Shown: positions 20,486 through 29,835 of the stretch, in pieces | Layout of the letters: each line of letters starts with the position of its first letter | Numbering within the stretch: position 1 is the first letter of the stretch | Origin: an uncultured bacterium | GTDB taxonomy: Bacteria; Bacillota; Clostridia; TANB77; CAG-508 | Direction: 5' to 3' | Length of the DNA: 64,000 bases | Assembly: GCA_905215935.1 (NCBI GenBank) | Contig: CAJMRY010000006.1 | Location: forward strand, 31,366 to 95,365 | Notes under the pieces: generated by a model | What the model was told of the DNA's origin: nothing | Databases searched by the model: none | The model's input: the letters and a program-made list of their open reading frames with translations, nothing else | Made by a program: the position numbers and the translations under genes

Positions 20486-21307
20486 TTAATATAATAATTG
20501 TATTTCAATTCCTAAAACACCATATTCTTTTTCTTTTTCAGGTGAGTATATTTCATACATTCTTTTTGATTTATTTTGGGCTTCTATTTTATCTGTATAA
20601 AGTTTTTCAAATAGTTCCTTAAAAGTAGAAGCTTTATATAGATTAGTTATTTCTACTTTAAATGTTTCTTTAAGCTCAGGCAATTTTGAGAATTCTATTA
20701 AGTCTCCAACTTTTAATTTTTTACGTTTATCATCATATAGTCTAAATTCAACTTTTTTTGATCCATTTTTTATATTATTAAAAGATCTTTCTAATAATTT
20801 CATTCTATGAATTTGTTTATTTAATAAAGGAAGTAATCTATCGAAAGCTTCTGCATGTTCTTTTTTAAATTTTCCGCTTGAGCGTAACTCAGAAATTTTT
20901 TCTAGAGAATCCCATTCTATGAAATCAACTTCTTCTTTTTGTAAAACAAGTCCTTGGATATCAAAATCCTTTTTCATATAATACAAATCAAAGAATACTT
21001 GATCTATATCATCACGGTCAGAATAAAATAATTGTAATTCTTCTGGTGAAACATCTAAACCAATTTCTTCTTTTATTTCTGTAATCATACCTTGAATGCT
21101 ATTTTCGGATGTTTTTGGATGTCCGCCAGTAGAAGCATATTTTCCATCTTTTTGACTACTTCTTTTTTGAATTAAGAATTCTCCTTTTGAATTTTGAATA
21201 AATACAAGAACCACTAAAATATATCTATCTTTTGGGATTTTTTCATCTTTAAAAATTGTTTCTCCTGTTAAATGTCTATTAATATCATATAAATCACGTT
21301 TTTCCAT
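20486..21307 (-). CDS. Nudix hydrolase fused to an ASCH domain
   Basis: The N-terminal half (about residues 1-165) resembles the isopentenyl-diphosphate-isomerase-like Nudix group: RDLYDINRHLTGETI, LIQKRS, and a Nudix box GGHPKTSENSIQGMITEIKE continuing EEIG. The C-terminal half (from about residue 170) fits ASCH: LERSFNNIKNGSKKVEFRLYD, KVGDLIEF. The Nudix part would hydrolyse a nucleoside-diphosphate derivative, and ASCH may bind RNA or modified nucleosides. ATG 21307 is chosen for AAGGAGGTCAAC; a longer frame starts at 21346. First of five Nudix genes in 10 kb. Confidence 0.85.
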   Translation of the reverse strand: MEKRDLYDINRHLTGETIFKDEKIPKDRYILVVLVFIQNSKGEFLIQKRSSQKDGKYASTGGHPKTSENSIQGMITEIKEEIGLDVSPEELQLFYSDRDDIDQVFFDLYYMKKDFDIQGLVLQKEEVDFIEWDSLEKISELRSSGKFKKEHAEAFDRLLPLLNKQIHRMKLLERSFNNIKNGSKKVEFRLYDDKRKKLKVGDLIEFSKLPELKETFKVEITNLYKASTFKELFEKLYTDKIEAQNKSKRMYEIYSPEKEKEYGVLGIEIQLLY

Positions 21308-21566
21308 GTTGACCTCCTTATAACTATATTTAATAATATAATACAAAATGGTATAAAATCCAATATTTAAGTAAAAAAAGAATAATAAAAATATTTACAT
21401 GAATTTTATTTTTTTATATAATAAAAGCAAGATAAGGGGAGAGGAATATATAATGCTCAATATAATAAAGAGTGCAATGGAGAAAATATAATTAGATGTT
21501 ATAGTTGGTATGATATATATAGTAAAATTAATAAAATGTAAATTATAAAAAATTAAAGGAGATATT

Positions 21567-22424
21567 GTGGAAGATAAGATTATAAAGAATATTGTTAGTA
21601 AAACAGAAGATGAAAAGAAATCATTTATAGAGAAATTGCATAAATTCAATTGTGAATCTAATATAGGAATTACAGTTTCTGAAGTTAAAGATTTAGAAAA
21701 ATTTAAGGTTGTATATAGTAATTTAATATCAGATTATTGGTGGAATTTTATTTATTCAATAAAAGCTAATAATAAAGAAGAGTTAGATAGAGTAATAGAC
21801 TTAGCAGAAAGAGAAATGAATAAGATAAATAGAAAAATGTGTATTTCTATTTCTTCAATTGATGGTGATATATATGAGAAAAAAGAACAATTCTTTGAAA
21901 GTAACCAATATGAATTGCTTTGTAGTGAGTCATGGCAAATATATACTGATTTTGAAAATGTAGAGAATATAAAAACAAATTGTGATTTAGATATTACTAT
22001 AGAGAAAGCAAACGATATGAGCTTATTTGGAATAATAAACGATAGAGCTTTTTGTACAGGAAAAGATTATGATCCATATGCAGAAATTGATACTTTATAT
22101 ATGGATGTATATAAGAAATATAAACCAATTAATAAAGATTATATTCAAGAATTTTATTTTATTAAATATGAAAATAAAGTTATTGGTGTTACAAGGGTAT
22201 TATATAATGAAGAAATATTTGGGATATATGGATTGGCTATTTTTAGTGAGTATAGAAATAAAGGAATTGGTAAAAACGTTGTTAAACAATTATTAAATAT
22301 GTGCAAAAAATTAAACAAAAAAGTAGCTCTTTTACAAACCGAAAAAGGTTTTTATCCAGAAAAAATATATATAAAGATGGGATTTAAAGAGATTTGTACA
22401 GATTATTATTATCAAAAAAAATAA
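21567..22424 (+). CDS. GNAT-family N-acetyltransferase
   Basis: The C-terminal half has the acetyl-CoA fold: VIGVTRVLYNEE, IYGLAIFSEYRNKGIGKNVV (motif A, R-x-x-G-x-G) and YIKMGF. The N-terminal half is not recognised and may be a degenerate second GNAT-like domain. GTG start after AAAGGAGATATT. Substrate unknown. Followed closely by the metallophosphatase, perhaps in one transcript. Confidence 0.82.
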   Translation: MEDKIIKNIVSKTEDEKKSFIEKLHKFNCESNIGITVSEVKDLEKFKVVYSNLISDYWWNFIYSIKANNKEELDRVIDLAEREMNKINRKMCISISSIDGDIYEKKEQFFESNQYELLCSESWQIYTDFENVENIKTNCDLDITIEKANDMSLFGIINDRAFCTGKDYDPYAEIDTLYMDVYKKYKPINKDYIQEFYFIKYENKVIGVTRVLYNEEIFGIYGLAIFSEYRNKGIGKNVVKQLLNMCKKLNKKVALLQTEKGFYPEKIYIKMGFKEICTDYYYQKK

Positions 22425-22460
22425 AATAAATTTAAATATAAGAATGAAAGGTTGTATAAT

Positions 22461-23294
22461 ATGAGAATTGCTATTATTTCAGATATACATGGAAATTTAG
22501 AAGCCATAAATGAAACATTAAAAGATATAAAAAAAAGAAATGTAGATAAAATTATATGTCTAGGAGATATTATTGCAAAAGGTGTTCATTCGAAAGAATG
22601 TATAAGATTAGTTAAAGAAAATTGCGATATTGTATTACAAGGTAATTGCGATAGGCATTTTTCAGAAGAACATAATTTAGAAGAATTACCATTACAAGAA
22701 CAAGAAAGAATAAAATGGAATATGTCTATGATTGATGAAGAAGATAGAGACTATTTATTAAGTTTGCCATTTTCATATGAATTTTATATGAGTGGTAGTC
22801 TAGTTAGACTTTTTCATGCAACTCCACAAGATTTAAAAAAAGTAGTACTTAATGTTGATTCTTTTAAAACAAAATTAGATATGTTTTATCCAAGTAAAAA
22901 TACAATTTCTGATGAAATTGCTGATGTTATTATATATGGTCATATTCATCATCCATATATGGATAAAATATATAATAAAACAATTATAAATGTGGGAAGT
23001 GTAGGAAATGCTTTTGATGTTGTAAGAAATCCTCTAAAAGATAGTAATGTATTAGAAACAACAAGAAGTAATTATTTAATTATAGAAGGAGAATATGGAA
23101 GTAAGGAATATAGCTTTGATATTTCATTTCAGTATGTTAAAGTCCCATATAATATTGATAAAGAGTTAGCTTCAAACAGATTAAACATTGAAAAGGAAAA
23201 TTATATGTATGAGTTAAAACAGGGCAGATATCGTGATATGACTAAAATATATGATAATTTTAAAAGATTAAATATAGATGTGGATGAAATATAA
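22461..23294 (+). CDS. Metallophosphoesterase
   Basis: Calcineurin-like phosphatase fold with the metal ligands in order: SDIHGN (residues 7-12), LGDII, GNCD(R/H), and GHIHHP near residue 160. About 278 residues, of the YfcE/MPE2-like cytoplasmic type. ATG 22461 is chosen over TTG 22452 because GAAAGG lies 9 bases before it. Phosphodiester or mononucleotide substrates are possible; specificity cannot be told. Confidence 0.85.
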   Translation: MRIAIISDIHGNLEAINETLKDIKKRNVDKIICLGDIIAKGVHSKECIRLVKENCDIVLQGNCDRHFSEEHNLEELPLQEQERIKWNMSMIDEEDRDYLLSLPFSYEFYMSGSLVRLFHATPQDLKKVVLNVDSFKTKLDMFYPSKNTISDEIADVIIYGHIHHPYMDKIYNKTIINVGSVGNAFDVVRNPLKDSNVLETTRSNYLIIEGEYGSKEYSFDISFQYVKVPYNIDKELASNRLNIEKENYMYELKQGRYRDMTKIYDNFKRLNIDVDEI

Positions 23295-23326
23295 ATTAAG
23301 TAGTAAAAAAAATAAGGAGTAAAATT

Positions 23327-23980
23327 ATGAATGAATCTAATAAAGTAAAGGATTCTGACTGCAATCAAAATAAAAGAGATTTTATTAATTTTCAAAAAAT
23401 GACAAGTAATGTTAACCCAAGAGTTCCAATTTGGTTAGAAAAAACTATAAATAGATTTGAAAGATTTAAAGGTATAGCATATGATTTGGGGTGTGGTGCT
23501 GGAAATCAAGCTATATATTTATTAGAGAATGGTTGGAAAGTTATAGCAGTTGATAAAGAAGTAGATGTATTTAATAAGAAGAAGCAAGAATTAAAAAAAG
23601 AATTGCAAGATAATCTAGAAATTGTAAAGATGAGTTTTGAAAATTTAAAGTTAGAAGAAAAAAGTGATTTAATTATAGCTATAAATAGTTTGCCTTTTTG
23701 CTCTCCTGATAAATTTGAAGAAATGTGGAAAAATATAGATAATTTATTAAAAATAGGAGGTAGAATTGCTATTACTTTATTTGGTGTAAATGATGATTTT
23801 AATAAAGAAAACTCTGGAATGACTTTTTTTAATAAAGATGAGATTTATAAGTTGCTAGGAAATTTTGAGATAGAAGGGAAAACAGGTGATATAATAGAAA
23901 AGGAATTTGATGGCAAAATGGTTAATGGTAATAATCATCATTGGCATAAATATATTATTGTAGCTAAAAAAATAAAATAA
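23327..23980 (+). CDS. SAM-dependent methyltransferase (TehB-like)
   Basis: Class I methyltransferase: YDLGCGAGNQAIYLLENGWKV (motif I near residue 46), VDKE (motif II acid), and NSLPFCS in the motif IV position. About 217 residues. It resembles small TehB-like enzymes that act on small molecules. ATG follows AAGGAGTAAAATT. Substrate unknown. Confidence 0.82.
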   Translation: MNESNKVKDSDCNQNKRDFINFQKMTSNVNPRVPIWLEKTINRFERFKGIAYDLGCGAGNQAIYLLENGWKVIAVDKEVDVFNKKKQELKKELQDNLEIVKMSFENLKLEEKSDLIIAINSLPFCSPDKFEEMWKNIDNLLKIGGRIAITLFGVNDDFNKENSGMTFFNKDEIYKLLGNFEIEGKTGDIIEKEFDGKMVNGNNHHWHKYIIVAKKIK

Positions 23981-24007
23981 ATAGTGCTAAAATGAGGTAA
24001 GAATAAT

Positions 24008-24415
24008 ATGAGAAAATTGAATTTAATATTAGTATATAATAAAGATAAAAATAAGATTCTTATGTGCAAAAGAGAAAAAGAACCATATAAAGGTAAATTT
24101 AATCTTGTTGGAGGGAAATTAGAAGAAAATGAAAATGAGATAGAAGCGGCATATAGAGAGTTAGAAGAGGAAACAGGGATAACTAATAAAGAGATTAGAT
24201 TAGAACATTTGATGAATTTTCAATATATAATGGAAGATACAGAATTAGAAGTGTATTTTGGAAATCTAAATAAAGAAATTAATTTGGTAGAAGAAGTTAA
24301 TAAATTATATTGGATTAATAGTGATTCTAATTTCTTTGATTCTAACAAGTTTGCAGGAGAGGGGAATATTGGACATTTAGTAAAACAAGCAGAGATTTAT
24401 ATAGAGAATAATTAG
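24008..24415 (+). CDS. Nudix hydrolase (8-oxo-dGTPase-like)
   Basis: Nudix box at about residues 36-58: GGKLEENENEIEAAYRELEE followed by ETG. Upstream LMCKREKEPYKGKFNLVGG is typical of MutT-type enzymes that accept an oxidised nucleotide. 135 residues. ATG follows GAGGTAAGAATA. The 208 bases after it hold no gene. Confidence 0.88.
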   Translation: MRKLNLILVYNKDKNKILMCKREKEPYKGKFNLVGGKLEENENEIEAAYRELEEETGITNKEIRLEHLMNFQYIMEDTELEVYFGNLNKEINLVEEVNKLYWINSDSNFFDSNKFAGEGNIGHLVKQAEIYIENN

Positions 24416-24624
24416 CTTAGAGTTATATAGAAATATATGTTAGAATAAAAATTTAGAAATTAATGGTTAATACATCACATATTTTATACAAATATTGAAA
24501 TATTAAATTATTAATGCTATATTAAAAATGTAGTAATAATTTATTTAGGATTCACAATTAGAATGATATGAATTACGCAATAATATTATGTGAAACATAA
24601 GAAAAAAGGAAGGGGAAAAGAAAA

Positions 24625-25302
24625 ATGAGATATGAAATAATTGGAAAAACAGTACCAGTAGTAGAAGTTACTCTAAATAGAGGAGAATCAATGTATTCAC
24701 AAAGAGGAGGAATGTCTTGGCAAACAGAAGGTGTTAATATGACAACTAATGCAAGAGGTGGAGTAATGAAAAGCCTTGGAAGAATGTTTACAGGAGAATC
24801 TATTTTTATGAATACATATACAGCAGGTGTAGATGGAGCAAAAGTAGCTTTTGCAACTACTGTACCAGGTGATATTGTACCAATTAATGTAGGAGAAAAT
24901 AATGGCTTTACAATACAAAAAAATGCATTTTTATGTGCAGAACCAGGTGTTGATATACAAATAGCATTTACAAAGAGATTTACAGCAGGTTTATTTGGTG
25001 GAGAAGGTTTTATATTACAAAAAGCTACAGGTAATGGAATGCTATTTTTAGAAGTAGATGGAGATCCTGTAGAAAGAGTTTTAGCTCCAGGAGAAGTATT
25101 AAAAGTAGATACAGGTAATGTAGTTGGTTTTGAAAGTACAGTTTCATATGAGATTGAAACAATAAAAGGATTAGGAAATATATTTTTAGGTGGAGAAGGA
25201 TTATTCTTAACAAAATTAGTTGGTCCTGGTAGAGTTATTATACAATCACAAAATTTTGGGGATTTTGCGGGAAGAATATTGGGGTTAATGCCTAAGAAAT
25301 AG
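24625..25302 (+). CDS. AIM24/TIGR00266-family protein
   Basis: Beta-rich protein of the AIM24 family, of unknown biochemical role. Conserved stretches: ESMYSQRGGMSWQTEGV, GGVMKSLGRMFTGES, FMNTYTA, VPGDIVPI, GGEGFILQKATG and GGEGLFLTKLVGPG. 225 residues, normal length. ATG follows AAGGAAGGGGAAAAGAAAA, with a terminator downstream, so it is monocistronic. Confidence 0.88.
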   Translation: MRYEIIGKTVPVVEVTLNRGESMYSQRGGMSWQTEGVNMTTNARGGVMKSLGRMFTGESIFMNTYTAGVDGAKVAFATTVPGDIVPINVGENNGFTIQKNAFLCAEPGVDIQIAFTKRFTAGLFGGEGFILQKATGNGMLFLEVDGDPVERVLAPGEVLKVDTGNVVGFESTVSYEIETIKGLGNIFLGGEGLFLTKLVGPGRVIIQSQNFGDFAGRILGLMPKK

Positions 25303-25359
25303 AGAAATATTATTATTTATCAAAGTTTTGATAGATAATAGGAATAAAACTATAAAGAG

Positions 25360-25385
25360 GAACAGAGTTATTCTGTTCTTTTTTT
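25360..25385 (+). terminator. Terminator of the AIM24-family gene
   Basis: gaacag (25360-25366 region) pairs with ctgttc and is followed by seven T. Confidence 0.75.
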
Positions 25386-25445
25386 ATAGAATGGAAAAAT
25401 TAGTGTATAAAGTAAAATGCAGTACACATAAAAAATATACGTAAA

Positions 25446-25474
25446 TTGACAGCTAAAAATAAACATAGTATAAT
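25446..25474 (+). promoter_or_regulatory. Consensus promoter of the zinc-ribbon gene
   Basis: TTGACA (25446-25451) and TATAAT (25469-25474) are separated by exactly 17 bases. Confidence 0.85.
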
Positions 25475-25545
25475 GTAATAAAGTTGTAAAACTTTTTTTG
25501 CACATGCGAAAGAATATTATTTTATCATTAACAGGAGGAAAGAAC

Positions 25546-26730
25546 ATGGGAACAATCAGAATGGGAGCATGGGATTGCGATTATTGTAATAAAAAAGCAA
25601 TTCCAGGAAATCTCCGGGAATGTCCAGGATGTGGTAATCCAAGAGGAGAAGATGTAAAGTTTTACTTGCCAAGTGATGCAAAGCCAGTAGAGGATGAAAC
25701 AAAGGTTAGTAGGAATCCAGATTGGTTATGCAATTACTGTAAATCATTTAATCCTGATGGAGAAGAAATTTGCATATCTTGTGGACATGCAAGAGAAGAC
25801 AGCGATTTAGACTATTTTCAGCATCACAAGAAGAACTCATCAAAACAGGCGTATGACGAATCAGATTCATTTCACACTGAATATGGTAGTCATGTTTTGG
25901 ATGATGAAAGTGACACAGGGGATAATTTTTTTGAGGATTTCGAAGAATATGAAAATCCAAGTGCGAATGAGAAAAGCTCTAAGGTGGCAAATGCTAAAGC
26001 TTTAATTTCAGCAGGATGTGAAAAATTGTCCAAAGTTTCAAAAGCTAAACTGTTAATATGTTTAGCAACAATTGCAGTAGTGATATTTTCCATAATTGCA
26101 ATTGCAGTTCCTAGAACAGAAACCATGAAAGTGGAAAAAGTTATCTGGGAATATAGTATGGATATTGAGAAATATCAAACTGTAAATGAAGATGATTGGT
26201 TCTTGCCAGACGGTGCCAGAGTACAACGAACGGCAAGAGAGATACACCATTATGAATCAGTCCTTGATCATTACGAAACAAAAAGTCGTGAGGTGTCAGA
26301 ACAGGTTCTTGTAGGATATGAAGAGGTAGTTGTAGGCCACAGAGATTTAGGCAATGGCTATTTTGAAGATATAACCTCACAAAAACCTATATATGAGACC
26401 AGGTACAAGACAGAGTATTATGAAGAACCCGTATATAGGGATGAACCTGTATACAAAACAAAGTATTATTATGAAATCGAAAGATGGCTATATGATAGAA
26501 CAGAAACTTCAACAGGTTTTGATAGAAATACATATTGGCCAGAAGTAGATTTGAGTGATAATGAAAGGATTTCAGATAAAGATTCAAAATATTTTGTACA
26601 AGTTATCAATAAAGATGAGGAATCTGAAAAGATATCTGTGAAATATGATGAATGGTGTGAAATTGAAGAAGGAGATGAAGTGACAGTTAAAAAGTGGATT
26701 TTCCACAAGAAAATAGTATTTGAAGAGTAA
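25546..26730 (+). CDS. Zinc-ribbon membrane protein (RanBP2-type fingers)
   Basis: Two RanBP2-like zinc ribbons: CDYCNKKAIPGNLRECPGC (about residues 9-27) and CNYCKSFNPDGEEICISC. Then comes a low-complexity acidic linker, one membrane segment (about residues 170-195), and an extracytoplasmic domain with many Glu, Tyr and Val repeats of the form Y-x-x-E-x-V. ATG 25546 follows CAGGAGGAAAGAAC. It contains the only in-frame CGG of the window that must be read as arginine (25615-25617, NLRECPGC); a +1 shift there would destroy the finger. Base use is richer in GC than its neighbours, which suggests recent acquisition. Function unknown. Confidence 0.8.
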   Translation: MGTIRMGAWDCDYCNKKAIPGNLRECPGCGNPRGEDVKFYLPSDAKPVEDETKVSRNPDWLCNYCKSFNPDGEEICISCGHAREDSDLDYFQHHKKNSSKQAYDESDSFHTEYGSHVLDDESDTGDNFFEDFEEYENPSANEKSSKVANAKALISAGCEKLSKVSKAKLLICLATIAVVIFSIIAIAVPRTETMKVEKVIWEYSMDIEKYQTVNEDDWFLPDGARVQRTAREIHHYESVLDHYETKSREVSEQVLVGYEEVVVGHRDLGNGYFEDITSQKPIYETRYKTEYYEEPVYRDEPVYKTKYYYEIERWLYDRTETSTGFDRNTYWPEVDLSDNERISDKDSKYFVQVINKDEESEKISVKYDEWCEIEEGDEVTVKKWIFHKKIVFEE

Positions 26731-26750
26731 AAATAGTATTTGATTAAGCA

Positions 26751-26790
26751 CAAAGTAAGCATTCGAAATGAATGCTTACTTTGTTTTTTC
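26751..26790 (+). terminator. Terminator of the zinc-ribbon gene
   Basis: Perfect 14-base-pair stem (caaagtaagcattc, loop gaaat, complement 26770-26783) followed by tttttt. The next 395 bases to 27185 are AT-rich and show no gene. Confidence 0.9.
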
Positions 26791-27185
26791 GATTATAAAT
26801 TAATTTGACTGTTAAAATATTTGTATCTATTTAGTTTTTTATTTTCTTTTGGCATATGAGAAATTTAGAGTAGTATATAGTATTTTATTATTACTCAGAA
26901 TTAATTTCATCTGCAACAGGTGAAATATATCGTTTTTATGCAAATTTAACAGTGAAAATTAATATGAGTTTCTTATGTTGCCATATTTTTTTTAGTTAAA
27001 ATAATATAATCAATAAGATACTTGAGGAATGTAATAATGTATGATATATTAATGTAAAATTCAACATATAATTAGTATTTTACATAGGAAAAAAAGATTA
27101 TAAGAGATATTATATGAATAATAAAATATTAAATAAACAAATTTCAATTATATAATTAAAAATAAAGAAAACGAGAGGTAAAAAT

Positions 27186-27533
27186 ATGGATAAATACGAG
27201 TTGAAACAGGATCTAGATAAATTAAGTAAAAAAAGTAGTGTAGAAGATTTACAAAAATATATTAAGGACATGATTGAGGTTAAAGGGTTTAAGACAAGTT
27301 TATTAGAAAGAATGTGTTTATTAACAGAGGAAATAGGAGAACTTGCAAAAGAGGTTAGAAAAACAGACAATAATTTAACAATAGATATTAATAAAGATTA
27401 TAGTTCTAGTTTAGAGAATGAGATAACAGATGTATTTATATGTTTGATGGGAATGTGTGAATTACTAGATATGGATATTGTTCAAGGATTAAAGAATAAA
27501 GAAGAAATTAATTTTAATAGAGAGTACAAGTAG
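27186..27533 (+). CDS. MazG-like nucleotide pyrophosphohydrolase
   Basis: All-alpha NTP pyrophosphatase fold: LLTEEIGELAKEVRK carries the E-x2-E motif (near residues 48-51), and LENEITDVFICL the E-x2-D motif (near residue 80). 115 residues, as in single-domain MazG proteins that remove unwanted nucleoside triphosphates. ATG follows GAGAGGTAAAAAT. Confidence 0.82.
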   Translation: MDKYELKQDLDKLSKKSSVEDLQKYIKDMIEVKGFKTSLLERMCLLTEEIGELAKEVRKTDNNLTIDINKDYSSSLENEITDVFICLMGMCELLDMDIVQGLKNKEEINFNREYK

Positions 27534-27596
27534 ATTTTATTTATATCATATTACATAATAAATAGCTAAAGTATAAAGACAGCAAAGGGGGATAAG

Positions 27597-28190
27597 ATGG
27601 AATTAGTTAGTATAGATATTAAAGAATTTAAAAAAGATGTGTATGAAGATTATAAAAAGTTATTTCCAGAAGAAGAGAGAAAAGCTTTTAAACATTTAAA
27701 ATCATCTTTTGAAAAAGGAATAACAACATTTCTTAAAATTATGATAGAAGAGAAATTTATAGGATTCTTTATTGTTAATATAGTAAAAGATATAAAATGT
27801 GCGCATTTGGATTATTTTGCAATATTGCCAGAATATCAATCAAAGGGATATGGAACAGAAGCTATTAGAAAGCTAAAAGAAGAATATAAAGATTATTATG
27901 GGATTTTTATAGAAATAGAAAAAGTTGGTGAAGGAAGAACTTTAGAAGAAAATGAAATTAGAAAGAAAAGAGCAAACTTTTATGAAAGAATTGGGTTTAG
28001 TAAAATGAAATTTGATATAGATTTATATCAAGTTATATATTCTGCATATATTTTACAATGTAGTGTAGATGATATAAAAGAAGAAAATGTTATAGAAGAT
28101 ATTTGGGAAATATATAGAACAATTATGGGAGAAAAAAGATTAAGGAAGAATTGTAAAGTGATAAAGGATATAGGTACCCTGAATAAATAG
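27597..28190 (+). CDS. GNAT-family N-acetyltransferase
   Basis: Acetyl-CoA binding motif YFAILPEYQSKGYGTEAIRKL near residues 77-96 and FYERIGF later. 197 residues. ATG follows AAAGGGGGATAAG. Substrate unknown. Confidence 0.85.
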   Translation: MELVSIDIKEFKKDVYEDYKKLFPEEERKAFKHLKSSFEKGITTFLKIMIEEKFIGFFIVNIVKDIKCAHLDYFAILPEYQSKGYGTEAIRKLKEEYKDYYGIFIEIEKVGEGRTLEENEIRKKRANFYERIGFSKMKFDIDLYQVIYSAYILQCSVDDIKEENVIEDIWEIYRTIMGEKRLRKNCKVIKDIGTLNK

Positions 28191-28227
28191 GACGTAGTTT
28201 AGTAAAAATATAAATTTATTATAAGAG

Positions 28228-28770
28228 GTGGAAGATATGGGATTAATTTGTGTACTTAAAGATAAGGATATAGGACAAGAACCAATAGAAATGAATGAGA
28301 ACCCAGAGTTGAGATTAGGCTCTAGAGGGATAGTAATAAGAGAAGATGGAAAAATTGCAATATTTAACAAAAGCAATAAAAATGAATACAAACTTCCAGG
28401 AGGAGGCATAGAGGGAGATGAATCTCCTGAAGAAGCCTTTAAAAGAGAGGTTTTAGAAGAAACTGGATGTGTGGTTGAAATTATAAAAAAGTTAGGAACA
28501 ACAGAGGAATACAAAAGCCTAACTAATTTTAAACAAATATCTAATGTTTTTATTGGAAAAGTTATAGAAGATACGAAAAAATTAAATGTAACCGAAAAGA
28601 AAAAAAGTGAAGGGGCTAAATTAGTATGGGTAGAGCCACAGGAAGCTTTAGAGTTAATAACAAATTGCTATGATAAATTAGTTGCATCTGATTATGAATC
28701 TATATACCAAACTAAGTTTATAGTTTTAAGGGATAGGAAAATATTGGAATATTATTTAAAGAATTGCTAA
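28228..28770 (+). CDS. Nudix hydrolase
   Basis: Nudix box GGGIEGDESPEEAFKREVLE followed by ETG (about residues 56-78). An N-terminal extension of about 30 residues precedes GSRGIVIREDGKIAIF. 180 residues. ATG follows AAGAGGTGGAAGAT. Likely a nucleotide-derivative pyrophosphatase; substrate not predictable. Confidence 0.87.
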   Translation: MEDMGLICVLKDKDIGQEPIEMNENPELRLGSRGIVIREDGKIAIFNKSNKNEYKLPGGGIEGDESPEEAFKREVLEETGCVVEIIKKLGTTEEYKSLTNFKQISNVFIGKVIEDTKKLNVTEKKKSEGAKLVWVEPQEALELITNCYDKLVASDYESIYQTKFIVLRDRKILEYYLKNC

Positions 28771-28820
28771 TAAAGGAATTTTAGTTTTATATTTTGAGAA
28801 TAGAAATATGGAGGGGAAAT

Positions 28821-29348
28821 ATGGAAGAACAAATAGATGTATTAGATGAAAATGGAATGAAAACTGGGGAGATAGTTACTAGAAAAGAAGTTCATGTACG
28901 AGGATTATGGCATAGAATAATAGTAGTTGCAATTATAGATAAAAACGGTCATCTATTAATGCAACAGAGATCAATAAAAAAAGAAACAAATCCAGGTAAA
29001 TGGGATGTATCAACAGCAGGACATGTATCTGCAGGACAGAGTTCTAAAGAAGCAGCTATAAGGGAAGTGTCTGAAGAAGTTGGAATGAATGTTCAGGAAG
29101 ATGAATTAGAATATATTTGTACATATAAAACTATAAATAAAATAAAAGAAGATTATATTGCAAATCATATTTATGATTTTTATATTGTGAAAAGAGAGAA
29201 TATAGAAATGAGTAATATTAAGATGCAAGAAAGTGAAGTAGATCAAGTAAAGTTATGTAATCTTGATTAAGTAGAAGAAATGTTGGATAATAAACAAGTA
29301 GTAAAAAGAGATGAAGTTTATAGGGAATTAATTAAATATTTAAAGTAG
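28821..29348 (+). pseudogene. IPP-isomerase-like Nudix hydrolase with a premature TAA
   Basis: Nudix protein of the type VLDENGMKTGE...RGLWHRIIVVAIID...KWDVSTAGHV, with box GHVSAGQSSKEAAIREVSEE. ATG 28821 follows GGAGGGGAAAT. The frame stops at TAA 29268-29270 after CNLD, yet it continues open in the same frame for 25 more codons (VEEMLDNKQVVKRDEVYRE...) to TAG 29346-29348, and that stretch is the usual C-terminal helix of the family. A single base change of a Glu or Gln codon explains this. The catalytic domain is intact, so the shortened protein may still work. Confidence 0.75.
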
Positions 29349-29367
29349 GGGAGTTGTTGAGAATAGT

Positions 29368-29610
29368 ATGGAAGAAAGTAGAATTGTAAAAGAAGGACAA
29401 GTATATAAACATTTTAAAGGAACAATGCATAGAATTATCTGTATTGCGAAACATTCAGAGACAAAAGAGGATATGGTGGTTTATACTCATGATGATGATA
29501 ATGAAGTTTGGGCAAGACCACTAGATATGTTTTTGTCGGAAGTAGATCATGAGAAATATCCTGAGATAAAGCAGAGATATCGTTTTGAATTACAGGAGGA
29601 TGTTAGATAG
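29368..29610 (+). CDS. DUF1653-family protein
   Basis: Small protein (80 residues) with the pattern G-x-x-Y-x-H-F-K-G and AKHSETKEDMVVYTH ... WARPLDMFLSEV, typical of DUF1653. Function unknown; the domain often sits beside Nudix genes, as here. ATG start; ribosome binding site GGGGAG about 12 bases upstream. Confidence 0.82.
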   Translation: MEESRIVKEGQVYKHFKGTMHRIICIAKHSETKEDMVVYTHDDDNEVWARPLDMFLSEVDHEKYPEIKQRYRFELQEDVR

Positions 29611-29679
29611 GGGAAGCGTAGAATTTTGGGAAAATGCTATGAAATGTGATATGAGAAGTTTGAGTTTTATAGAATAAGA

Positions 29680-29709
29680 AATAGCCTAGAGATTTAGATC
29701 TAGGCTATT
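29680..29709 (+). terminator. Hairpin after the DUF1653 gene
   Basis: Perfect 11-base-pair stem aatagcctaga / tctaggctatt with an 8-base loop. The T-tract is weak (aaagtgctttt), so termination is uncertain. Confidence 0.5.
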
Positions 29710-29835
29710 AAAGTGCTTTTAGGTGTTGATATTTGTTTAGATCGAGAAAGTTAAATGTTGATATATGTAATAGAAAAAGACAATGATTGCAATTAAAGAG
29801 GAATTAGGAAATTAAATAAAGAAGGGAGAGAATAA

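Noticed and set aside
21395..21649. Minus-strand membrane protein opposite the acetyltransferase start
   Set aside because: It is an AT-rich shadow overlapping the real gene and lacks a ribosome binding site.
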